A DNA stretch of 64,000 bases, from NCBI RefSeq assembly GCF_014638095.1, contig NZ_BMFH01000001.1:1745227-1809226 (forward strand), read 5' to 3'. The DNA comes from Muriicola marianensis (GTDB lineage Bacteria > Bacteroidota > Bacteroidia > Flavobacteriales > Flavobacteriaceae). The notes beneath the pieces are model-generated. The model searched no databases. It was not told the DNA's origin and saw only the letters and a program-made list of their open reading frames with translations. The translations under genes and the position numbers were made by a program. How positions within the stretch are numbered: the stretch's first letter is position 1; each line of letters starts with the position of its first letter. Below, piece by piece: positions 44,033-56,000 of this stretch.

Positions 44033-47000
44033 TGAGACTGAACTTTACTCGAAAAATACTGCTTGCCGGTATAGCCCTGTTTTCTTTCATGGGTTATGCG
44101 CAGGAATTCACTCCTTTTACAGTTCGTTATCAGAACAACATCAAGGGTGATCTCACATTTATTGCGAACAACATCGTGAATAGGGATGGGGGCTCCGGAA
44201 GCACCGAACCCGAAGATCCCTATAATGCCACGGGAAACTCTTCCACCTACAACGATTGGTTGAACATGCAATACATCGATGTGGACAGCGACCCGAGCAC
44301 CTTCAGCTCCAGCTCGGCCACTTTTGCATTTCCCAACGCATCCTGTAACCTGATCCGATATGCGGGTCTTTACTGGTCTGCTACCTACCCCAGCGAACAG
44401 GCCGGGCAGGCGCTTGGAACCAACCGGCAGAACGACTTCAACCAGGTAAAATTCATGGTGCCCGGGGGCAGCTATGTCGACATTACGGCCGATGCCGTTA
44501 TTTACGACGGTTTTACAAGTGGAGACCCCTCAGTACAACAGAACAGTCCGTATGCCTGTTATGCAGATGTGACCGCACTGATTACTCCCCTGGCCGATCC
44601 AACAGGGGATTATACAGTAGCTAATGTGCGTTCCGTAGTAGGTTCCCTTTCACCCGGAGGCGGGGCCGCGGCTGGATGGACCCTGGTAATTGTTTATGAA
44701 AACCCAACTCTTACGGGAAAACTCATTACCACCTTTGACGGTTTTGCCAGGGTAAGGAGTGCAAATCCCACTGTTGACGTCAACTATTCAGGTTTTAATA
44801 CCATTCCGGTAGGTCCCGTGAGTGCTACCATAGGTGCAGCAGCCCTGGAAGGTGACAACCGTATTACCGGTGACCAGATGCTTTTCCGCGCTGCCAGTAA
44901 CCCTACTTTTACCAATATAAGCGACCCGGTGAATCCGGCTAACAACTTTTTTAACAGCAACATCACCCTCGATGGTGCCATTACCAATAATCGCACCCCT
45001 AACAGCGTAAATACGCTGGGATACGATACAGACATGTTCCTGCTGAACAACCCGTTGAATTCGGTGCTTCCCAATTCAGAAACAGACGCCACCATCAGGT
45101 TCACCTCATCTGGTGACCAGTACTATCCCTTCTTCAACTCCTTTAACGTGGAGATCATTGAGCCCAATATCGTGGTGGAAAAAACGGTGGAGGATATCGC
45201 AGGGAACGACATTACCGGTATGGGCGTGAATCTGGGTCAGTTGCTAGATTATGTCCTCGCTTTCCAGAATATTGGCAATGATGACGCTACCAATTACGTT
45301 CTCAGAGACGTACTGCCCGTTAACGTCACACTGGATGAGTCAAATCTCGTTCTACCGGCCGGAGTCACCTATGTCTATGATGCTATCAACAATGAGATTT
45401 CCTTTAATATTCCTGACAATATTGTAGAGGCCGGAGATCCTGTAAGAGAGATCAGGATGCGCGTGCGCGTAGCTGAAAACTGTTTTGATTTTGTGGACGC
45501 CTGTACGGACCAGATCCCTAACCAGGCCTATTCCACTTACCAGGGTGTGATCAATGACAATGTGATCACGGACGATCCCAGTGTGTCGGATTTTGACGCC
45601 TGTGGATTTGTAACTCCTGGGGCGACCAACTTCCTCCTGGACGATCTGGAAAATTGCGATTACAGCCGGACCGTACAGCTTTGCGGGGACGACGTATTAC
45701 TCGATGCCGGCGACAATTTTGACAGTTATGTCTGGTACCGGGATGAAAATATGGATGGTGTCATCGATCCAGGGGATACGATCATCGATGACGGGGATCC
45801 CGATGGGGACCCCAGTACCCAACTCGTTACCGAGGTTGGGATGTACATTGTTGACAAGATCGTAGCGGATCCCTGTAAAGGATTCCAGGAGATCATCACA
45901 GTAGAGAATTTTGGTGCCACCCAGACCAACCCTATCATCGACCTGATCAACGACCCTACGAATACTGTAGAAGGTGAGATAGTGACCTGTCCCAATGACG
46001 GGGAACTCCTTCCCAAGGTATTTTTGTGCGGCCTGAATGATACCGAATTGATACAGGTTAACATCCCCGATGCCGACAGCATCGAGTGGGAGCAGCTGGA
46101 TACCGCCAGTTGTGCTTCTGCAGGGGCCGACTGTGCCAATAAAAATTCCGGATGTACCTGGAACAATGTAGGAACAGGAAGCAACTGGCTTGCTACAGAT
46201 CCCGGAGAATACCGGATGATCATCAACTACCAGAATGGGTGTTTTACAAGGTTCTATTTCAACATCTTTAAGAACCCGCTTAATCCTCAGGCCAATGTCA
46301 CTGACCTGATCTGTACTTCCCCGGGGAACATTACGGTGACCAATATGCCTGCTGATTACGAGTATCAATTGCTCGATGCCACAACGGGAAATATACTGGT
46401 GCCTTACAGTGCAGGAAATGGACCTAGTTTCACCATCAACAGTAATGGTGCCTACACTGTAGAAATGAGACAGGCAGGCGTGACCGATGGTTGTATTTTC
46501 AGGCTTGAGAACATAGGGGTGCTTGCCAGGGATTTCCAAGTCGACATAACCACCAAGGATACGGATTGTACAGGCCTTGGTGAAATCTCGATTTCCGTCT
46601 TGGATGTTGAACCCCAGTATTATTATGAGATATCTCAGGGAGGAACCACTGTCGATACATTCGGCCCTTCTGACGACAACAATTACACTTTTGAGAATCT
46701 CAACGATGGCACCTATGATGTTCTGGTGACCACAGACGATGGTTGTTCCTATACCGAGCAGGTTGTGATCAATAATTTGACAGATCTTACACTAACTGCG
46801 CAGATCTCTCAGCATATCTCGTGCAGGGAGGGTAATATACAGATGGATTCTGATGGCGGAAGAACGCCTCATGTTTATGCCATCTGGTCTTTTGTAGATG
46901 AATCGGGAACCCCGGTCACCTCTTATTCGAATCCCAGTGATATTCCCGCTTCTGAATTCCAAACCAGTGTGATATTCGATGTCCTTGTGCCAGGGGATTA

Positions 47001-50000
47001 CACCTTTGTCGTAGTTGACAAGAACAATTGTTTCGCCATTTCAAATACGGTAACAATTGTCCTGGTTCCTGAGATAGAATATGACCCGGCAACCATCATA
47101 GACGAAACATGTTTTGGAGCTGCTGATGGAACTATACAGTTTAACCTGACGGATACAAACGGATATCAGGTAGAGTTCTTCCTTTTAGATGAATTTGGCA
47201 ATGAACTTGCCAATAACACATCCGGTGTGTTTACGGGATTGGCACAAGGTGATTATACCATCAGACTCGATCAAAGCAAAGGGGGGGCCACCTGTGAATT
47301 CTTTGAGGATTATACGGTATCAGGCCCTTCCAATGCCCTGTCCGGAGATGCTGTCCTTGTTCAAGCCTACACTTGTTTACAAGATGGTATCATTGAAGCA
47401 CAGAACGTCACAGGAGGTACGGCTCCTTACGAATACAGTATAGATGGGGTCAACTTTGTAAGCGGCGCCGGTTCAGAGACCTTTACAGGCCTTACTCCGG
47501 GATCCTACACTATCACCATACGGGATGCCAACGGCTGTATTATCACCACGAATACGGTTACCATCGACCCGACCAATGGGCCTACAGACATCAGCTTTGC
47601 AGCCACGACACCCACCTGTCCTGCTTTGACAAGCGACCTGACCCTCACGGTAACAGGAGGTACTGCCCCCCTGACCTATGAGATCATCGCCCCGGCTCCT
47701 GTCAATAACGGAAATAACAATGTCTTTACGGGACTCAGTCCGGATACCTACACCTTCCAGGTAACTGATGTAAATGGGTGTTCCTACCAGGAAAATTATA
47801 CGGTTCCTTCTGTCGCGCCTATTCAGGTGTCCGGAGTCCTGGTGAGCAACGTCACCTGCTTTGGCGGCGCTGACGGGGAGGTCTCCTATTCGGTGGCCGG
47901 ATTCAACAGCACGTATTCGTATTCGGTGAATGGCGGTGCAGCCGTAACAGGTCAGTCTGCTGCAACTATAAGTCTTACCGGACTTACGGCAGGTGACTAC
48001 ACGGTCCTCGTCACCGATGAGGTAACGAATTGTACAGATTCGGAAACCATTACTGTCAGTGAACCTGCAGCGGCGTTGAGTTTTACATTTACCTCAACCC
48101 CTCTCACCTGTGCTTCAGATGCCTCGGTAACTATTACGGCCAGCGGGGGCTGGGGTGGTTATTCCTATCAGCTGGAGCAACCTGATACCACTGCGCTGGG
48201 GCCCCAGGGAAGCAATGTCTTCTCCGGCCTGACCCAAACAGGAACGTATACTATTTCCGTTACAGATTCAGAAGGATGTGTGGAAACCGACACCTTTGTG
48301 ATCTCGGCACCTGCCAATCCAGCTCTCACCCTGGATCCGGCAACCGACCTCTGTTATGATCCTTCGACAGGAGTTACCCTGAATGCCAATGTGACCGGAG
48401 GTGTAGGCCCTTATTCCTACAGCCTGAACGGAGGTGCCAACCAGAGTTCCAACGTATTCGCCAATCTGACCCCCGGTTCTTATACCGTAGTGGTAACTGA
48501 TTCATACGGGTGTACGGCTACCTCGAATACCGTAACCATCGAACCTCAATTGACCCTGAACGGTGTCCTGACCAAGGAACTGGATTGTACCGCCTCCCCC
48601 GATGCCGTGATCGATGTCACCATCAATGGGGGATATGCGCCTTTCAGCTACCAGGTAAATGGCGGCGGAAGTGTGGCAGTAGTGGGCAATACCTTTACAT
48701 TTACCACAGCTGTCGATGGTTCCTTTACCTTCCTCGTTACCGACAATGAAGGATGTACTGCGCAGACAACCATCGTAGTAGATCCCATCACCAACCCGGT
48801 GGCTACGCATACGGCCACTGATCCCACCTGCGACAGCAATGCAGACGGATCCGTGGAGATCCTGATCGATCCGAACTTCGGAACTGCACCCTACCAGGTA
48901 GATTTTGACGGGGCCGGATTCTCCAACCAGACCGTTTATAGCAATTTGCCGGCCGGAACCTATAATTATGTTGTCAGGGACAGCAAATCATGTACCTACA
49001 ACGGCTCTGTGACGCTTACAGCGCCCAATCCTATCTCAGCGGATGCAGTTATTATCCAGAACTATACGTGCCTGCAAACGGGCTCTATTCAAGCCCAGAA
49101 CGTAACCGGTGGAACGCCAGGATACACTTATAGTATTGACGGGGTAACCTTTCAGGCGAGCGACACATTTACCGGCCTGACAGACGGAGCCTATACCATT
49201 ACTGTAATGGACAGCAATGGTTGTACCTTTGTCACTGCCAGTGCGGTGATTCCGCCCCTGGATCCCCCAACCGATATCTCTTTCGCTGCCACGCCTCCAA
49301 ACTGTCCGGCCCAGACCTCAGATATCACCTTGACAGTAACCGGAGGAGTAGGTGCGATCACCTATGAGATCATCGCTCCTGTTGCCGTAAACAACGGCAA
49401 CAACAACGTATTTACGGGGCTTGCGCCTGATACGTATACCTTCAGGGTTACAGACAGCAATGGATGTAGCTATGACGAAAATTTCACACTTAACCCTGTT
49501 GCGCAAGTACAGGTTGCCGGTGTGCTGGTGAGCGATGTAAGCTGTGTAGGGGCTGCTGACGGGGCTATCGACTTCACCGTTTCTGATTTTGCCACTACGT
49601 ATTCTTATACCGTAAATGGCGGTGCCGCTGTTACAGGTCAATCCGCAGCCACTATTAACCTGACCGGACTGGTGGCCGGAAACTATACCATCATCGTAAC
49701 GGATGAAACCACGAATTGTACAGATACGGATACCATCACCGTTAGTGAGCCGGCCAATCCGCTTGCGTTCACTTTTGTGGTAAGCCCTCTTACCTGTACC
49801 ACCGATGCCAGCGTAACGATCACGGCAACAGACGGATGGGGCGGGTACACCTATGAGCTAGTGCAGCCGGATACCAGTACGCTGGGTCCTCAGGCCCTGA
49901 ATTCGTTCTACGGCCTCAACCAATTGGGTACCTACACCATTAACGTCACCGATGCCGGTGGGTGTACCGTATCTGACACCTTTGATATTGTTACCCCTGC

Positions 50001-53000
50001 GAACCCCGTGGCCAGCATCGACGCGGCCTCTACGCTTTGCTATTCCTCTACCAGTCCGGCTACCATTGTAGTGGGGGCTACCGGTGGACTGGCGCCTTAC
50101 TATTACAGCATCAATGGTGGGCCTACTCAGACCTCCAACACTTTCAGTGACCTTATTCCGGGTAATTACACCTTCACAGTACTTGACTCAAACGGTTGTA
50201 CAGATGATATCGCCGTGACCATTGAGCCTGAAGTTACCCTTACTGCAACCCTGGTAAAAGATCTGGATTGCTCCGCTTCTTTTGATGCTGTTGTTGACGT
50301 GACCACTGCCGGTGGGTATAGCCCTTTCACCTATGAAATCAATGTAGACGGAGCGGGCTACGTAGCTTATGGCGGAGGATTCCCCTATACTACCACCACT
50401 CCCGGAACCTACCAATTCCGTGTGACAGACAGCCAGGGATGTACTGCGGAATCCAATGTAATTACCGTAACTCCCGTTGTAAATCCGGTGGCAACCGCCA
50501 TTGTTACAGACCCTAACTGTTTTGGTGATGCAAACGGCATCGTGGAAATTGATATTGACCCTTCCTTTGGCGTGGCGCCTTTCGAGGTGAGCTTTGACGG
50601 TTCTCCATTTAGTGCCCAGACCGTTTATACAGGTCTGTCTGCCGGAACCTACAATTATGCCGTAAGAGATTCAAAAGAATGTACGTATACCGATACGGTA
50701 ACCCTCACAGATCCCGCTCTTTTTGACGCCAACGTCACGCCCATTGACGTAAGCTGCGGAGGCGCAGGCGTTGGGGATATTCCGGGAAGGATAGACATCA
50801 ATATCACCAGTGGTGGTGTCCCAAATTTTACCTACACTTTATATGACAACCTGAACAACATCGTCGTAACGACAGGACCCAATCCGATCGTCAATACCCC
50901 GGCCACCTCCGTGAGCTTTGATGGCCTGGATTTCGGGGATTACTACGTGCGTATCATCGATGCCAATGGTTGTGAATATTACGAAAACCCGGTTCGGGTA
51001 AGGGCTAACCCCTTCCTGACCCTGAACGCTGCTCCTGCCATTGTGGATTGCCCCACGGGAGGTACGGTAGAGCTTTCTGCAGACGGTGGATCCGGTAGTT
51101 ATACCTTCTCCATCTACGGTTCGGGCGTAGGCCCCACCACCGAGGTGCCAGGTCCTGGCCCCCTTGAGGAAACAGCCACATTTACTGGACTCAATGCCGG
51201 ACAGACCTATATCTTCCAGGCTATTGACGATGGCACCATGTGTTCCAGTTATGTGGAAGTGACCATTCCAACGCTGTCCTCTATCGATGTGGTGGCAGAC
51301 CCTGTAGTTACCTATGTAACCTGTTTTGGAGACACCAACGGCAGCATCTCCTTCCAGATAGAAGGTTATGACGGCACTGTGACCGATATCAACTACAGCA
51401 TTCTTGAGTCCCTGACCAACAACCCTCTGGGAGCTCCTTACACAGGAACTGTTACCGGTCCTGCCGGTCCCGGTCCGACCCCCGTTGTCAATCTCACGAA
51501 TATTCCCCCGGGAGATTATGTGCTCTATTTCGAAGAAGCGACATCGCCATTCTGTTCTAACACTTACGCCTTCAGGATCCTGGAGCCCAGCCCCATTGTC
51601 CTGAATCTGGTCGACAACAACAATGCGAACTGTAATGAAGACGCCCAGGTGACCGTGCTGGCCACCGGTGGGTCCGGAGGCTTTACCTATGCCTTCGTAC
51701 AGGATGGTGTGGCTCCAGTACCCGGTGATTTCACCGCTAGTAATTACGCAGAACTGGATCCAGCCGTGAATACTGACTGGGATGTCTACGCTCAGGACAG
51801 TAATGGGTGTGTATCCCCTGTTCTGGACGTGACCATAGCTACGGATCCCTCCCCTGTGATCTCCGCAGCAGTTCTCAATCAGTGTGCGGCTCCCGAAGGA
51901 GCTTTTGAGGTCAGGGTTACCCTTGACAATGCCGGTGTGGGGCCTTATGTTATCAGTGTGAATGGAGGTGCCTATCAGAGCACTTCCCTGGTCAATGCTG
52001 GCGATTTTGTAGACTTTACCGGCCTTTCTTCAGGCAGTTACACCTACACAGTCAGAGATTCTAACGGATGTGAAACAACGGACTCAGTAACGATTTATAC
52101 ACCATCCTCTCTGGCAGCAGAAGCCCTCGTACAACCTACTTGTGCAACCAACGATGGCCAGGTGCTGCTCACTCCCTATGGAGGCTCCGGGGTGTATACC
52201 TATGAGCTCTTCCTCGGTGCGATCAGTGTTGCCGGACCTCAGGTATCTCCTCTCTTTACAGGTCTTGCACCTGGTGTGTATACGGCTTATGTCTATGACA
52301 CTCTTGTAGCGGGATGTGGATCTTCCGTTAGTGTAGAACTGACCGTTCCAACCAATGTCTCATTCTCCATAACACAGACTGATGTGACCTGTACCGGGGC
52401 CAGTGATGGAACAGTTACCGCTATACTCGATCCCGGAATGGATAATCCTCCATATGAATACGAACTATACGACGGTACAGGACTCATCTTGTTGTCCGGA
52501 CCGCAGCCGGATCCAACCTTTACAGGCCTCGCAGCCGGCAACTACGAGATCCTCGTAAGGTCTTCCAGATTGTGTGAGGACAGGATCCCCTTTACGATCA
52601 CCGAACCTGCCCCTGTTGACGTAGTAGCCACTGCAACCGACTTTGCCTGTGACGCAGGCAACGCTCCAACTCAGGCGGTGATCACTGCTGTGGGATCAGA
52701 CGGTACTGCGCCGTATACCTACAGTATAGACGGGGTAAACTTCTTCAGTTCCAACACTTTCAATGTAAATGATACCGGTGCAGTGCAAAATTTCACCGTA
52801 ACCATCCGCGACGCCAATGGGTGTACAGATACTGACAATGTCACCATCAACCCATTGCCAACTATCACGGATGTTAGCGTGGCACAACTTGTTGCTATTA
52901 CCTGTAGCAATGACGAAACTGTTAGGCTGACGGTGACCGGAGGGTCTGGCGACTTCGATTTCGACCTGCTCCCCCTGGGAAGCCAGCCGACACAATCGCC

Positions 53001-56000
53001 TGGTGCAGGAGTATTTACGGCAGATTTCGACCTGTCGGCGCCCGGGGACTATACCTTCCGGGTAACGGACAATGTAACAGGATGCTGGTTTACTACCGTG
53101 CCTTACAACATCCCACCATACGATCTTATTGAGGTAATCGCGACTGCAGTTACCCCGGTAACCTGTTTCGGGGATACCGATGGTGAGCTGTCTATTCAGG
53201 TAAATAACTACCTTGGCAACTATACCTATCAGGTCTTTGACGGTGCCGGCACACCGGTAACCGGAGTGGTGCCATCAGACACCTCAGTAAACCCAAGGAC
53301 CATCTCCGGTCTGCCTGCTGGAAATTTCTATGTGGAGGTAATCGCCACAGACACTCCATTCTGTGACGATATTTCAAATACTATAACCATTGGTTCTCCG
53401 GCGGCTCCGGTAGCCCTTGCGGTGACCAGCAATATCAATGCGAACTGTAATATCGGGGCGCAAGTGAGTGTACAGGCTTCCGGAGGAACGCCGGGCTATC
53501 AGTACGCCTTCATGCCGACTGGAAACGTCCCTGCTGCCGGCGATTATTCAGCCAGTGCCAGTGCCGTACTCAATCCGGCTACCTATCCCGCAGACTACGA
53601 CATCTATGTCCAGGATACCAACGGATGTTCTACATTCATCACGGTGACCGTTGATGAGGATCCGCTGCCTACAGTAACAGCCCCTGCTTTTGCCACAGAT
53701 CAGTGTACTTCCGACGGAACGTCCTACAGCTTTACCGTTGTGGGTACCGGAGTAGCACCTCTCGAATACAGCGTGGGTGCAGGATACCAGTCGAGCCCCA
53801 CCTTGACTGTATCCGCCCCAGGCACTTATACGGTTACCGTAAGGGATGCCAACGGATGTACGGATACAGATACGATCACCATCCTGCCGCCGCTCAGCCT
53901 CACCCCTGAAGTGATTGCTCAGCCTTCCTGTGCCTTGAATGACGGGGAGGTCAGGATCACTGCCAGCGGAGGATCGGGAAGCTATGAATACGACCTGCTC
54001 GACGGAGGCGGTGTGAGTGTGATAGGCGGAGTGCCTCAGGCCTCAGATACATTCTCCGGTCTTGCCCCCGGAAATTACACAGCTGTCGTATACGACACTG
54101 CCGGTTCAGGGTGTGATGCCCAGGCGCCCATTACCCTGGAAGCCCCCACCCCGGTGACCTTTACCTACAACAAGGAAGACGTATCCTGTGCAGGGGGAAG
54201 CGATGGATTTATTCAGGTAGTCCTGGATCCGTCAAATGACAATCCTCCCTACACCTATACTCTTGATGATGGGGTGAACCCTCCCGTGGTACAGACTAGT
54301 CCGCTATTCAATAATCTATCGGCCGGTTCATATGACATCACGGTCACCTCAGACCGAAATTGTACCCATACGGAGACCGTTATTATCAATGAGCCTCTGC
54401 CTCTGTCGGTAACAGCTTCGGCAACCACTTTTGCCTGTAACCCGGATAATTCCGTGGCCCAGGCTGTGATCACTGCGGTGGCCACAGATGGAACGGCTCC
54501 TTATTCATACAGTATTGACGGAGTGAATTTCTTCAGCAATAACACCTTTAACATCAATGATACCGGGGTTGTACAGAATATAACCGTTACCGTAAGGGAC
54601 GACAACGGCTGTATAGCCACAGATATGGTCACCATTGATCCTCTGAATGTCTTTACCGCAGTTGTTACGCAGGTAACTGCTATTTCCTGCGTGAACCCGG
54701 AACAGGTGCTGGTCACCATTTCTGACGACGGCAACCCTGGTAACACCTATACCGTAGAGGCTCTGCCGATCGGGAATCCAAATGCGACTCTGACAGGAAC
54801 ACCGACCAATGTTACGGCAGAATTTGACCTTAGTGCTGTCGGTACTTATGTGTTCAGGATCACCGATAATGCTACGGGATGTTATTTCACAACAGCTCCT
54901 TATGAGATACTTCCCTATGACACCATAGATGTTGTGGCGACCGCTACTGCTCCCGTGGTGTGCTACGGAGATTCCAACGGTGCTGCTGAGATCAACATCA
55001 GCGGGTTTACCGGAACCTATAACTATGAAGTGTTTACTTCTGCAGGGGTTTCAACCGGAATGGTCGGTTCTGCTGATACGAGCACCAATCCTTTGGCTAT
55101 CAATAGTTTGCCGGCCGGGAATTACTTTGTAAGGGTAACTGAGACCGCCTATCCTTTCTGTGTGGAAGACAGTAACATCATCACCATTGTTTCCCCGAGC
55201 TCGGCCCTGACAGCCATTGTGAGCGAGATTGCGAACGTGACCTGTACCAATGACCAGGGGGAGATCCTCGTGGATCCATCCGGTGGGTATGCGCCATATG
55301 ATATCGTATTGACCAACACGACCACAGGTCAGGTCTACACCGCCAATGGCGTGAACAGCCAGACCTTTACCGGCCTGTCTGCCGGGAATTTCACCGTGGA
55401 TGTTACGGATGCGGGTGGATGCGTTCTCAACGATACAATCACCCTTACCCAACCTTCGCCCATAACTGCAGATATCACAGCTACCCCAACCACTCTGGTT
55501 TGTTATGGGGATACCAATGCCACAGTAACGGCGATCAATGTCCTGGGAGGACAAGGGGTATACCAGTATCAACTGAACTATTACGATCCTACCGGAACGG
55601 TGATCGATTTCACCAGCGGAGGGCAAACAAGTCCAGTGTTCAACAACCTCGGTGCGGGTATCTACAGCATTACGGTGTCTGACGGCTGGAATTGCGATGT
55701 GGAAACCGTGCAGGTGACCATCAGCGAGCCTTCAGACGTAGAGAGTTCCCTGATACAGGCCACAGCCATGACCTGTACCAATGACGCAGAGATCATCCTG
55801 ACCGCCACCGGTGGAACCGGACCTTACGAATACAGTACGGACAACGTAGTGTTCTCACCTATGTCAGCAGGAAATACCCACACGTTTACCGTAACACCAG
55901 GAGCCTACCAGTACTACGTGCGTGATTCCTTTGGTTGCGAAGCGAATATCAGCAACCAGGTGACCGTGGATCCTGTGCCGCCTCTGATGATCGACCTCGA

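Noticed and set aside
45697-46539. Long minus-strand ORF (280 codons) inside the giant adhesin
   Set aside because: It is opposite an obvious coding frame with clear repeat-domain homology; long antisense frames arise in repetitive Gly/Thr-rich coding DNA.
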